Positions 9,578-18,865 of a stretch of 64,000 nucleotides of DNA are shown here, piece by piece. The stretch's first letter is position 1. Every line of letters begins with the position of its first letter. A model generated the notes under the pieces. It was given only the letters and a program-made list of their open reading frames with translations. It searched no databases and had not been told where the DNA came from. The DNA comes from CBDCWO01 sp965223405. Its GTDB lineage: Bacteria > Bacteroidota > Bacteroidia > Chitinophagales > Saprospiraceae. The stretch spans positions 6,014,001 through 6,078,000 of the forward strand of contig CBDCWO010000006.1 of assembly GCA_965223405.1 (NCBI GenBank), in the 5' to 3' direction. The position numbers and the translations under genes are program-made.

Positions 9578-9750
9578 ACTAGTGAGTCCACTCCGAAAAC
9601 TCTGCAATCCCAAAAATGATTCTTTTGGCGATATTTTCATTTTTTTCAATTAGTTGATACTCAGGCATCAACGAATCTCAAAAAATAAAAATCTCATCCA
9701 AAATAATTCATTTTATGAAAATTGACAGTTTTCAGAGTGGACTCACTAGT
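9578..9750. mobile_element. MITE-like element with 24-bp terminal inverted repeats
   Basis: ACTAGTGAGTCCACTCCG (plus AAAACT) at 9578-9601 is matched in reverse complement by 9727-9750 with a single mismatch. The 125-bp interior is AT-rich and has no reading frame. The size and terminal repeats fit a non-autonomous miniature transposable element, or the collapsed ends of an insertion sequence. No convincing target-site duplication is visible at the borders. No transposase of matching ends is in the window. Confidence 0.55.
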
Positions 9751-10023
9751 GCGGTAGCTTGGTTATTAGGGATAGTTAACTCACATTAGAACAGAGACTT
9801 TTTTGCTTACTTTATTCGTGGTTGGTTGGTTGGTAAAAAGTAAATGCCCAGCGGCATGAGGTGATCAAGAAGTATATTTTATTTAGCATAAGCCAGAGCC
9901 ATTGAAGGACTTATTTTCCTAATTTTGCAATCCGTACTCACATATCTACTGGGGTTCAGACCACCCAATATCTATTTTCTTAAAATTTTCAGACGGCCAT
10001 GTTTTGTGTTCTATAAGCAATGC

Positions 10024-10392
10024 CTAATGTGACAAAAGCCAAAGTATACGATCGTACGAGATCACATAATGCACGGTCACGACGATTCCCAAAATCAGAC
10101 TCAACCTGGTATTACCCAGGTCTTGTAATGCCCAGGTCGCCAGAGCAAATATTCCCAATTCAATAAACAGGCGAATAATTCCAGGAGTCACAACCGGTGC
10201 CGTCCCAGAACGACTTGGATCATCAGGTACCGCAAATACTCCCCAAATAACCGTTAGAACTAACGGAATCCCAATAGCCAAAACGATTCGGACCCACCCT
10301 TCACCTTGCCTATATCCCCAAATACCCACAGAGATCAAGGCGGCAACCTCCAATGCAAAACGAATCGCCAAATTTACAGGATTTGAACCCAT
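10024..10392 (-). CDS. YrdB-family (DUF2568) small membrane protein
   Basis: 122 aa from the ATG at 10390-10392, chosen because family members begin just before a segment like VNLAIRFALEVAAL; the frame is open upstream to a TTG at 10446. Four hydrophobic segments fit four transmembrane helices. The DUF2568 signature is clear: EVAALISVGIWGY, VFAVPDDPSRSG, and the late helix ending in HYVISYDRILWLL. Function of the family is unknown. It lies 73 bp downstream of the sulfatase at 10466 on the same strand and could be read through from it. Confidence 0.82.
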   Translation of the reverse strand: MGSNPVNLAIRFALEVAALISVGIWGYRQGEGWVRIVLAIGIPLVLTVIWGVFAVPDDPSRSGTAPVVTPGIIRLFIELGIFALATWALQDLGNTRLSLILGIVVTVHYVISYDRILWLLSH

Positions 10393-10465
10393 ATTGGTGT
10401 CAAGAGTTGTTGAATTCTCCTTTAAGATAGAAAAAAGTTTATTCAAAGTACGTCAAACCTAAGTT

Positions 10466-11914
10466 TCACTCAAGTTGAGTTTTTTTAACAAAGTATTCAT
10501 TAAAATTATAGCTAGAATATTTGGACAATTTAGCCCAGTTCAGAGGAATGAAAGAGTTCAGCGATTTGACAACTTTACGATAGGAGCCGTTCTGCGCCAG
10601 GTTAGTCCACTCATTGGGATCGTGAAGCATATCATACAGCTCCTGAGAACCGTCTTCATATTGTATCAACCGATAGCGGTGATTTCTGACTGCAATGTTC
10701 CCAATCCCATAAAATGATAGTGAAGGATGGGACCAAGCCAGTTCCGGATTGTTTATCAGAGGTCGGAGTGAATGTCCATCGTTCAGATAATTTACAGGCA
10801 GACCACACAAATCCACCAAAGTGGGATAGATATCAACCAATTGAACAGGCTGTGAACAAGTTTGGCCAATTATTATGTCCGGAGTTCTAACAATTAGGAC
10901 TGTACGAGTATCGCGTTCCCAAAGTGCTTGTTTGGCAAACCGGTTTTTCTCACCTAAATGATATCCATGATCTGACCAAAGGATGACAATGGTATTATTC
11001 GCGTATGTTGATCTTTCCAAAGCATCTAAGACTTTGCCGATCTGGGCATCAACGAATGCAATACATGCCATATAAGCTTGCACTGCTCCCTTCCATTCTT
11101 GAGACTTAATAAGTTCTTCGGTAGTGGGCATCATGGGAGCATGAGTCACTTTTTGTGCAAATTCTGGGATATCATTAAAATCATCCGCTTTATAAGGAGG
11201 CGTCTTCACACAATCTTGAGGAAAGAGATCAAACCACTTTTGTGGAGCATACCAGGGAACATGTGGGCGCACAAAGCCTACGGCCAAAAAAAATGGTTGG
11301 TCATGGTCGATTCGAAGTTTGTTTACCACCCAATTGGCACTCTGATAATCCGTCATCAAACTATCATGGTCCGGATAGGGAGCCCAATCGGTTTGTGTAT
11401 TTCCTGTTTTACCAGTTATTCGAGAAGGATCGTATTTGAACCTCTTTTGGGGTTTGGGTCCCATCCATGCAAATTTACCTCCGTACTCATCAAATGTCTT
11501 TGCGCCATCCCCATTGTGATAAATTTTACCAACCGCCATGGATTTATAACCAAATTGTTCAAAATAATCGGGCATAAAGATTGCCTTTTCACAAATCTTA
11601 TTGCTTTTCTTAATGTCCAAATCCCTTAATTGCAAATAATTACCACTCGTTGATGGGTATAATCCGGTCATAATACTTGCTCTGGATGGGCCACAAATGG
11701 GAGCCTGGCAATGCGCGTTATTAAACAGGATTCCGCTTTGAGCAAGCCTATCAATATTTGGTGTAGGCACCCGGATGGATCCTTCCATGCAATTGACATA
11801 ATCATTAAGGTCATCGATCGCAATGAACAAAACATTTGGCTTGGACTGGCAAATGGCAAGAAGCGAAAATGCCCAGAATACAAATGTGCTCACGCTTTTT
11901 TTAAGTGGACTCAT
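10466..11914 (-). CDS. Sulfatase (iduronate-2-sulfatase-like, S1 family), exported
   Basis: 482 aa with an N-terminal signal (FVFWAFSLLAICQS), possibly a lipoprotein with Cys22. Metal ligands are in AIDDLND (Asp34, Asp35). The formylglycine motif is CGPSR (Cys74), so it is a Cys-type sulfatase needing a maturase. The later block ILWSDHGYHLGEKNRFAKQALWERDTR is split here as SDHGYHLGEKN and is typical of the iduronate-2-sulfatase branch. The enzyme hydrolyses sulfate esters, presumably on a sulfated polysaccharide outside the cytoplasmic membrane. It starts 18 bp after the stop of another sulfatase gene, so the two form an operon. Confidence 0.92.
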   Translation of the reverse strand: MSPLKKSVSTFVFWAFSLLAICQSKPNVLFIAIDDLNDYVNCMEGSIRVPTPNIDRLAQSGILFNNAHCQAPICGPSRASIMTGLYPSTSGNYLQLRDLDIKKSNKICEKAIFMPDYFEQFGYKSMAVGKIYHNGDGAKTFDEYGGKFAWMGPKPQKRFKYDPSRITGKTGNTQTDWAPYPDHDSLMTDYQSANWVVNKLRIDHDQPFFLAVGFVRPHVPWYAPQKWFDLFPQDCVKTPPYKADDFNDIPEFAQKVTHAPMMPTTEELIKSQEWKGAVQAYMACIAFVDAQIGKVLDALERSTYANNTIVILWSDHGYHLGEKNRFAKQALWERDTRTVLIVRTPDIIIGQTCSQPVQLVDIYPTLVDLCGLPVNYLNDGHSLRPLINNPELAWSHPSLSFYGIGNIAVRNHRYRLIQYEDGSQELYDMLHDPNEWTNLAQNGSYRKVVKSLNSFIPLNWAKLSKYSSYNFNEYFVKKTQLE

Positions 11915-11932
11915 TAATAGGTCTTTTATAAA

Positions 11933-13648
11933 TTATTCTATTGGTTGTCTATCTTTCCAAGTACGCACGCCTGCCTTTTTGGCCCATTCCTTCCACAGTT
12001 CCTCCAATTCCTGAACCTTATCCGGCATCATTTTGATGAGATCATTGACTTCACTTCTGTCCTTTTCTAAATCATACAATTCCCAATTGTATTCGGAATC
12101 CCTTTTCCAACGGGATACTAGCTTATATGTTCCCAATCTCACCGCCTTATTTCCCTCATGCTCCCAATATATTGATCTATCCGGAGTCCTTTTGTTAGAA
12201 AAAGCTGGCCTAAGACTTATCCCTTCCAAAGGAATGATTGAGCGGTTATCATAAGTATCCGGATAGGTTCCTCCGGCGACATCGATACACGTTGCCATGA
12301 TATCAATTAAATGGCCAGGAACAATTCTCAATCCGTTTTTGTCTTTAATACCTTTTGGCCAATGGACAATAAGTGGTGTGGCTATACCTCCTTCATGGAC
12401 CCAGTGCTTGTATAATCTAAATGGGGTATTACTGGCGTTAGCCCAGGGCTTTCCGTATCCAAGATAGGTATCATCTCCTCCGGGGGGTAGACCAAATCCG
12501 GTAAGTACCGGTTTCCCGCTCCTGGTATACCTTGGCACCATATTCGTTTGTAACTCCTCCTTACCCATGGGTTGAAAACTATCTGGTTCCACATCTTTAT
12601 GATGTGGTCTGATTTCTTTTTGAAATCCAAATTCTTCGGCACAACCCCCGTTGTCCTGCAGAAAGAAAATCAGGGTATTTTCCTTCATCCCTTTTTCTTC
12701 AAGCACATCCACTACCCTTCCAATCCCCTGATCCATGCAATCAACCATTGCCGCATAAACTTCCATTAACGATATGTACCATGCCTTATTATCTATGTCT
12801 TCCCAATTCAGTATATTATCCTTTTCGGTCAAGCGTGTATTCGAATCGATCAGCCCCATTTCAATCATTTTTTTATATTTTGTCAATCTTAGATGATCCC
12901 ACCCTTTATCAAACTTACCCTGATATTTTGCAATGTCTTCGGACTTGGCATGCATGGGCCAATGGGCTGCAGTATAAGACAAGTATAAGAAAAAAGGATG
13001 CTCACCATTTTGCTCTCGAATAAACCTTACCGCATGGTCGGAAATTTCATCTGTGTAGTAAAAATCTTCGCCAGGCGCAATGAAGTCGTTATCCAAAGCA
13101 AGTGAATTGGGGTCATAGAAACTCCCCGCCCCATGAATAGTCCCAAAAAACCGATCAAAGCCCCTTTGTAGCGGCCAATTGTGTTTGGAAGGATTGGTTT
13201 CTGAAGGCCTAAATGGAGTAACATGCCATTTCCCGGACATCAAAGTAGCATATCCGGATTGTTTTAACACCTCGGCGATAGTGACTACATTATTGCTTAG
13301 ATCACCTCGATAACCATCGGACCCTCGGTCATTCATCATATGCCCAATTCCAGCCTGGTGAGGATAAAGTCCCGTGAGTAGAGAGGCTCGCGTCGGACAA
13401 CATCGACCAGTGTTATAGAATTGGGTGAATCGCAATCCATTTTCAGCCAAGTTGTCTAATTCAGGAGTATTGATTACTCCACCATAGCATCCAATATCCG
13501 AGTATCCCATATCGTCAGACATGATCAATATAATGTTAGGTTTTGGGCCAGAGCCATTTTCTTTGCGACAACTCAAATTGATTAAAAGAATAACCAGGCT
13601 TACCAGAATAATTTCTACTTTAATCATACGGTCTTTTTTAGATTCCAT
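11933..13648 (-). CDS. Arylsulfatase (S1 family), lipoprotein
   Basis: 571 aa from the ATG at 13646-13648; a second in-frame ATG at 13625-13627 would give a tighter signal peptide, and a TTG lies slightly further upstream. The signal ends in LINLSC, so it is likely a lipoprotein. Metal ligands are in MSDDMGYSD (Asp45, Asp46). The active-site motif is CCPTR with formylglycine predicted at Cys83, followed by ASLLTGLYPHQAG. The FFLQDNGG block near 330 supplies the remaining metal ligands. It is the upstream partner of the sulfatase at 10466. Substrate unknown; with its neighbour it suggests stepwise removal of sulfate groups from one glycan. Confidence 0.92.
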   Translation of the reverse strand: MESKKDRMIKVEIILVSLVILLINLSCRKENGSGPKPNIILIMSDDMGYSDIGCYGGVINTPELDNLAENGLRFTQFYNTGRCCPTRASLLTGLYPHQAGIGHMMNDRGSDGYRGDLSNNVVTIAEVLKQSGYATLMSGKWHVTPFRPSETNPSKHNWPLQRGFDRFFGTIHGAGSFYDPNSLALDNDFIAPGEDFYYTDEISDHAVRFIREQNGEHPFFLYLSYTAAHWPMHAKSEDIAKYQGKFDKGWDHLRLTKYKKMIEMGLIDSNTRLTEKDNILNWEDIDNKAWYISLMEVYAAMVDCMDQGIGRVVDVLEEKGMKENTLIFFLQDNGGCAEEFGFQKEIRPHHKDVEPDSFQPMGKEELQTNMVPRYTRSGKPVLTGFGLPPGGDDTYLGYGKPWANASNTPFRLYKHWVHEGGIATPLIVHWPKGIKDKNGLRIVPGHLIDIMATCIDVAGGTYPDTYDNRSIIPLEGISLRPAFSNKRTPDRSIYWEHEGNKAVRLGTYKLVSRWKRDSEYNWELYDLEKDRSEVNDLIKMMPDKVQELEELWKEWAKKAGVRTWKDRQPIE

Positions 13649-13739
13649 TCCCAAGGCGAACCATAGAACTCAATTGCATATATTTCTCAATTCGCTCTCT
13701 TCATGAGCAAAACTTAAGGTAATAAAAAGGTCGGAAAGA

Positions 13740-13890
13740 TTATAATGATGATTGGATATTGGCTGTTGGCTAGGGACTAGAAATGACTAAGCAGATATCG
13801 GACCTGAGACGATCCGGAATAACCTATTAATTTCTCTTAATTACTTCATTTTCTGTCGTGCTCGCTGTTTTCTGTCTTCGAATTTTTTAT
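13740..13890. repeat. Member of the dispersed GTC/CTG-word intergenic repeat family
   Basis: The segment contains GATATTGGCTGTTGGCTAGG and later TTTTCTGTCGTGCTCGCTG then TTTTCTGTCTTCG. The latter matches the TGTTTTCTGTCCTTTGTCTTC module of the tandem repeat at 46033-46730. It is a single degenerate copy. Confidence 0.4.
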
Positions 13891-13923
13891 TAACACCGAA
13901 TACCTTACTTAAAGCACTTATCC

Positions 13924-15060
13924 TCAACTCCCAAGAAATATAGCATAATTATGTACAAGATCAAATATAGCTCCTTCCGGCCATAATAATCCTGGCTGCG
14001 AAAGTAGCCATTGAGTTTTATTACAAAATAGGATGACCCCTAGATTTTCTTTTCGATTCAATTCAGTAAAAGTTGTGGCACCATAATAGGCGCCGGCATG
14101 ACCACTCCAACCGTTACCATAAGACCACCACAAATATCCCAGACTGGAACCGGAACTTTTAATTTTCATCATTTCCAATACCGTATTTGGTTTTAATATT
14201 TGCACTCCATCAAGACTACCATTATTTAAATACATGGATATAAACCTTGAAAAATCTTTGATCGATGTTTTTAAACTGGTTGCCGGAAAATAGGGCACAC
14301 TATATTGAAAGTGTGCATTATGGTGGTGAATCGTGGCTAGTTTTTGAGGATCAATGTCATCCAGATCAAAGCTCGTATCATGCATTTCCAAAGGGATAAA
14401 AATGTGATCCCTGCAATATTCCTTAAAATCCTGATTCGTTACTCGCTCTACAATATAACCCAACAAAGCTGCGCCATGGTTGGAATACTGCTCTGAGGTT
14501 CCGGGAGCAAAACTCATCCATGCCACTGGTCTGATTAAATAGGACTTTAACCAATTTCCCAAATTAGGTGCTGATTCACCTTCAAATGGTATAAAGAAAT
14601 CCGGATCATCTTTATTGTAAGGGGAGGATAAAGCCGATCTATGTGTTAATAACATGCGTACGGTGATACTAACTTTAGGAAAATGTGGGCTTCGCACAGC
14701 AAAGTCCAAATAGTTATTAATATCTGCATTAAGATCTATCTTTCCGACCGTAACTTGCTGCATGACGGCAGTGGCGGTAACGAGTTTCGATATGGAAGCA
14801 ATGGAATAAACAGTTTCCTGATTGGCCTTGACTTGTTTTTCATGATCCGAAAACCCATAATAATGTTGCCATAATACAGAATCCCTCGATACAATAGCGG
14901 CGGAAAAAGAAGGCAAAGAATTATCGATTGCCAATGAATTGATGAGCGAATCAATTCCCGGAGAAATTGCAGGTTCCTCTTTATTTGATGGTACGATCGG
15001 GCTTTCAGATTGACAACTGAATATGATTAAGATGGCGAAAAAGATGGAATGGAATTTCAT
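13924..15060 (-). CDS. Serine hydrolase lipoprotein, class C beta-lactamase fold (paralogue)
   Basis: 378 aa. The signal peptide ends at the lipobox IIFSC (Cys16). Catalytic motifs: SISK (Ser89, Lys92), YSN in SEQYSNHG near 192, and HAG in SGHAGAYYG where the relative at 5150-6283 has HTGG. Both proteins share the same order and spacing of motifs, the TRMLLTHR/TRMLLTHT block and the EYCRDHIF/DYCKTHIF block, so they are paralogues. As for the first copy, it could be an esterase, amidase or peptidoglycan peptidase. No close operon partner. Confidence 0.88.
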   Translation of the reverse strand: MKFHSIFFAILIIFSCQSESPIVPSNKEEPAISPGIDSLINSLAIDNSLPSFSAAIVSRDSVLWQHYYGFSDHEKQVKANQETVYSIASISKLVTATAVMQQVTVGKIDLNADINNYLDFAVRSPHFPKVSITVRMLLTHRSALSSPYNKDDPDFFIPFEGESAPNLGNWLKSYLIRPVAWMSFAPGTSEQYSNHGAALLGYIVERVTNQDFKEYCRDHIFIPLEMHDTSFDLDDIDPQKLATIHHHNAHFQYSVPYFPATSLKTSIKDFSRFISMYLNNGSLDGVQILKPNTVLEMMKIKSSGSSLGYLWWSYGNGWSGHAGAYYGATTFTELNRKENLGVILFCNKTQWLLSQPGLLWPEGAIFDLVHNYAIFLGS

Positions 15061-15479
15061 AATTTCGATTGAACTTTTAACAAATGATAGTAGCAGAGAA
15101 TACTTTTATCCGGAAGTTCTCAAAATTACAAAGGGATTGTTGATAAGGAAATAGCATAATCATGTTACACACGGATGAAGAAGGTCGCTATTTGCCAGAG
15201 CCATCCGAAAGTTTTCAAGATTGTCGGTGATCGGTGAAGTGTCTGGAGAAATTGTTTAAATCCAGAATGTAAAATAAAGCTGACTTTATTGGTATTTCGT
15301 TTACCGAAGCCATGGCCAAGGTAGTCAATTCGTGTTGATTCGTGTCCTTATGTCCAGATCCTGAATCAGTCTGCTAACCCTTTTTGATGCCGCACTCACA
15401 CATTCTCTCTACTCAATACTTTTGAGGGTGTCGGTGAGCGATAGTCGGTGGTCGGTGTTTGATAATTTGACAATGCCAT
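15061..15479. repeat. Intergenic region with degenerate GTCGGTG-type repeat words
   Basis: No gene. Between about 15220 and 15470 the plus strand carries TGTCGGTGATCGGTGAAGTG, TCAATTCGTGTTGATTCGTG, CTCACACATTCTCTC, CTACTCAATACTTTTGAGGG, and TGTCGGTGAGCGATAGTCGG. These words (CACACAT, CTCAATACT, AGGGTGTCGG) recur in the same order in the tandem repeat at 46033-46730, so this is a diverged relative of that repeat. Confidence 0.55.
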
Positions 15480-16706
15480 TTACTTGGTAAGTTCTCTGAT
15501 TGGAATAATTGCCAATTCCCCGCTATTGTTATTTGCAGTTTTTCTCCAATCCTTACTTCGAGGCCTTCCTACTTTGCCTCCATTATTGGAAAAGCCTACA
15601 TAGAGCATACCTTTATATTCGGAAGCATGAGGATAGGCTAATCTTGCCTGGGGATGAGACTCTCCAGGACCTTCAGAGAATTCTGCATGCCGAATGGTAA
15701 ATACTTTGGAAAAAATCATTTCTCCCGGACGACTGATTGCTATGGTTAAGGGATTTCTGGCATCTTGCACACCTTTATAGGTAGTTCCAATCAGAAAGTA
15801 TTCACCACTACTTAATTGGCCGGTATACGGTTTTGATGTAGTCATGGGTAAATTGCTGGGTTTAAGTTCAGTCCAAGTGTATCCGTAATCATTACTTCTT
15901 GATGCCAATGCCAATGACTTTTTCCCCCACCGGGAAACACTAACTACTTCTGCACCATTTATCATCACTGAACTTTCTCCCCATACTCCTTCAATGGCCA
16001 TCGGAATTACCACTACTTCCCACTGCGTGAAATTATCACCCTTACTAATTGCAACAGCAGGAGGATTATTACCAGGTCCGGATTGGTTTACCTGGAAACC
16101 CGGCATAATCCAGTTTCCGTTTTCCATTTTTTGAGGAGCAGAAGTCGCCCAAAAATTATCTCTGGCTACTATTCCCTGATCTTCCCAAAGCCCTGTACTC
16201 TGGTTGAAAAGGAAAGCACGCGTACGTAGGTTTTTCAAAACTCCATCATATTCACCCTGGAATGCCCATAGAGTATCTTTATAAGAAATAAACTCGCCGT
16301 GACTTACGGCTTCATCGCCTCCTCCTCCAATTTTTTTAGTCGGTCCCCAAGTTTTGCCACCATTTTTGCTGATCCGGTAGTTCGCTTCCTCGGTCGCCGT
16401 ATTTTCACCATACTTGTTATGACCAAATGATGCAAAGAGTTTGTTGTGATGCCAAATGATTGCAATTCCATGTAAAAAGCGATATCCATCTTGATAAAAC
16501 TCATAGGGTTTGATCACCGTGAATTCTACATTTTCCAGATCCGGAATTTCCTCAATTTCAGGCATTACTACTGAGGTATCCCAAAGGATAAATACGTCCT
16601 GAGCGAAGGCTGATTGAATCCCCAAGACTATGCACATCACTAAAAAACATCTTAAATACACTATTCTCTGGTTTAGAAGCCTAATAACTTTAAAGATAAG
16701 GTTCAT
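15480..16706 (-). CDS. Secreted sialidase-fold (BNR/Asp-box) protein
   Basis: 408 aa with a signal peptide cleaved after AFAQ near residue 36. The mature protein is a six-bladed beta-propeller candidate with Asp-box type repeats: SKNGGKTWG near 110 and SNDYGYTWTE near 272. The first Asp-box lacks the canonical Asp. A GESHPQARLAYPHA stretch near 355 and a VSRWGKKSLALASR stretch near 256 supply Arg residues, but a complete sialidase Arg triad cannot be confirmed by eye. Proteins of this group include exo-sialidases and many sialidase-like glycosidases or lyases. In a sulfatase-rich neighbourhood a glycan-processing role is plausible. Confidence 0.7.
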   Translation of the reverse strand: MNLIFKVIRLLNQRIVYLRCFLVMCIVLGIQSAFAQDVFILWDTSVVMPEIEEIPDLENVEFTVIKPYEFYQDGYRFLHGIAIIWHHNKLFASFGHNKYGENTATEEANYRISKNGGKTWGPTKKIGGGGDEAVSHGEFISYKDTLWAFQGEYDGVLKNLRTRAFLFNQSTGLWEDQGIVARDNFWATSAPQKMENGNWIMPGFQVNQSGPGNNPPAVAISKGDNFTQWEVVVIPMAIEGVWGESSVMINGAEVVSVSRWGKKSLALASRSNDYGYTWTELKPSNLPMTTSKPYTGQLSSGEYFLIGTTYKGVQDARNPLTIAISRPGEMIFSKVFTIRHAEFSEGPGESHPQARLAYPHASEYKGMLYVGFSNNGGKVGRPRSKDWRKTANNNSGELAIIPIRELTK

Positions 16707-16868
16707 TTACAACATCTTATCAAACCATCCCATTCCCTTTTAAACTTCCAGATCTATGATTGAATTGATATGGAGCACACTAAAACAAAGGAAAGCTCTG
16801 ATAATCAGATCCAAGCTATGGGTCATATCAAAATAGAGTCAGAATTAAATAATCATTACCAAATAGGT

Positions 16869-17696
16869 CTAATTTTTATCCGACAGAAAATGATCACGAA
16901 TTTCGGAAATTACGACCTTTTTGTTCCAATGATCTGGTCTCTCATAATCCTGACCAGACTTTAGAACCAACGCATTAGGATAGTGATCCTTAATAAATTT
17001 CCAACGGACATCTTTCCATTTGCTCTGATCCATTTCCAAAAGTTTTACATTTTTTAGAGGTCCCGAAACTGCTTTTCCTATAAGTGGCCACCAAAGACTT
17101 TCTGTTTCTCTATCCCACAGAATAAATCCGTCTAAACCATCCCAAACGTCTTCATCGTAGTAGGTATAACCGCTTAAGGCAAAAGTCAAAACATTCTGAT
17201 CATAGTTTCTTTCATAGATAGCACCTAGATCTGCCAGAATACAATATACCGCCATTATCGGTTGGCCATCAAGAACATCATTGACTACCTCGTGCCGAGT
17301 AAGATCTTTTATCGAATATGCTTTAACTTCATCTCCTGCAATAGCTAATAAAAACCGGGAGCTATCAGGCCATATTTCAGCCGCATCTTTAACGGATATG
17401 AATTGGGGGTCAAGTAGAGCTGGAAATCTTTCCCGACCAATACCATAATGAAATTGTTTGTCTTTAAGTGAACAGTTGCTGACATCGAAGTGCTGGTCCT
17501 CCCTTTCGCCTCCATAGAGCATCTTGATGCCATTTCTTTCAAAGAATTTTCCATTTTGCCAAGCTACTGGACGTTGCTTTTTCACAATGGGCTTGGAGTT
17601 AGAAGTAGGTGCTTTTTCAAAAGTCTTGATATTTGCCGTCTTACAGCTGATTAAGCTGATGACCATGAAGCTTAAAAGAACTTTTATACCATGCAT
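16869..17696 (-). CDS. DUF3179-domain lipoprotein
   Basis: 275 aa with a lipoprotein signal (ISLISC, Cys18). The DUF3179 domain covers about residues 85-260: DPQFISVKDA, the KAYSIKDLTRHEVVND block, the AVYCILADLGAIYER block, and WDRETESLWWPLIGKAVSGPL, split here as DRETESLWWPL and GKAVSGPL. Family members normally carry a YCPLC motif where this protein has YCILA, so one conserved Cys is missing. Family function is unknown. It stands 160 bp upstream of the sialidase-fold gene on the same strand. Confidence 0.8.
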   Translation of the reverse strand: MHGIKVLLSFMVISLISCKTANIKTFEKAPTSNSKPIVKKQRPVAWQNGKFFERNGIKMLYGGEREDQHFDVSNCSLKDKQFHYGIGRERFPALLDPQFISVKDAAEIWPDSSRFLLAIAGDEVKAYSIKDLTRHEVVNDVLDGQPIMAVYCILADLGAIYERNYDQNVLTFALSGYTYYDEDVWDGLDGFILWDRETESLWWPLIGKAVSGPLKNVKLLEMDQSKWKDVRWKFIKDHYPNALVLKSGQDYERPDHWNKKVVISEIRDHFLSDKN

Positions 17697-17879
17697 GTCT
17701 AGTCTTTAATTGAAAACCTGAATTCTGTCATTATGAAATTGAACTCTTAAGCTCAGGTATCGAAAGTCCTAAAGCTATAATAGCTCAAACTAGTCCTGAA
17801 AAACAAGTGTCTTCTTCATTCTTTGCAAATCAGCCAATCCATTTCTTTTGGAACTAACAGATATAACCAAACTCAATGA

Positions 17880-18449
17880 TTATAGGAAGTCCACACTTCC
17901 CGTATCCAAGCTGTAATATGCCGGGATTATTTCTACATCTCCTTTTTTAACTGCATCTCCAATGATATTTGAGCGGGTGATTAATTCCTCAACTGTAAGT
18001 TTAGCATTCTTCTTAACAATTTCAGTTATCGAGGCTCCGGCCGGTGAAGCATGCAAGGCAGGAGTGATATGGCTGAGAAGGTGGTTTAAATTATATCCAT
18101 TATCCCCTCCGTTAACAGCTGCAGTTACCGCACCACAACTTTGATGTCCGAGGACTATTATTACTTTTGAACCACAATGTGCAACAGCATATTCAATACT
18201 GGCAATCGAAGAACTATTGGCCACGTTTCCCGCAACTCTTACCACAAAAAGTTCTCCCAATCCGGTGTCAAAAGTAAGTTCCGGTACCACTCTACTATCC
18301 GCACAGCTCAGTACTATGGCATAGGGTTCCTGGCCGGAAGTCAATTCGTTTCTTCTTTTCCCATCCTGCATTTTACCTTCGAGTTTGTTGTTTACAAACC
18401 TTTGGTTACCGTTCTTTAGTCTTTGTTTGATCTCTGCAATGTCCATCAT
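17880..18449 (-). CDS. Beta-class carbonic anhydrase
   Basis: 189 aa, cytoplasmic. Zinc ligands and partner residues are complete: Cys49 and Asp51-Arg53 in SCADSRVVPE, His101 and Cys104 in GHQSCGAVTAAV. The CADSR and GHxxCGA motifs are diagnostic for the beta class (Can/CynT family), which interconverts CO2 and bicarbonate. Two adjacent ATG codons begin the frame (18449 and 18446); either may be used. It is transcribed divergently from the DUF937 gene. The upstream arginine operon needs carbamoyl phosphate, hence bicarbonate, but no direct link is visible. Confidence 0.95.
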   Translation of the reverse strand: MMDIAEIKQRLKNGNQRFVNNKLEGKMQDGKRRNELTSGQEPYAIVLSCADSRVVPELTFDTGLGELFVVRVAGNVANSSSIASIEYAVAHCGSKVIIVLGHQSCGAVTAAVNGGDNGYNLNHLLSHITPALHASPAGASITEIVKKNAKLTVEELITRSNIIGDAVKKGDVEIIPAYYSLDTGSVDFL

Positions 18450-18865
18450 TTTTCAGTCGTTTTTGTTCTGCAAATATGTTTATATCAAAAGTACAATCTT
18501 TAAATACATTGTTATAGTAAAAATAAACCGTTCTAAGTTCTACCAATCGATAGGTATAAAATAGCAGAACTTGTTGGGTTTTGCATAATAAAATAATTCT
18601 CTAAAAAGAATGTTTAGAAATTAAACAGATAATTGTGCTTTTTTTTTGCGAAGTTGACCTATCGAATGAATCGAATTCAACTTTTGTACCGTTAAATGGC
18701 TGACATAAATTTTAGTGCAGGGTTTCGCACTAGAGGTTATGTTATTTCTATTTAGTTAGAATAAAGTCTATTTTGTGGAACTTATCCAAATAAAAAATAC
18801 TATCCATTTATACGAATTCAAAATTAACGAAGAACATATTATTAACGAATAAAAAATCAAATTCT
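18450..18865. other. Divergent promoter region between carbonic anhydrase and DUF937 gene
   Basis: 416 bp, strongly AT-rich, with no frame or repeat recognised. It must contain promoters for both flanking genes, but no clear TTG/TAnnTTTG pair was identified by eye. Confidence 0.4.

Larger units (their letters stand above)
8634..10023. other. 1.4 kb gene-poor region with decayed repeats
   Basis: No frame with coding character on either strand. It contains a hairpin at 9073-9112 followed by a GC-rich passage (CCGACTGGTGG, GGCAGCACTCGCTGCTTCGA), the 173-bp inverted-repeat element at 9578-9750, and a short TTGG microsatellite near 9823. The composition is patchy, as if made of remnants of several small repeats. 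Confidence 0.6.
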
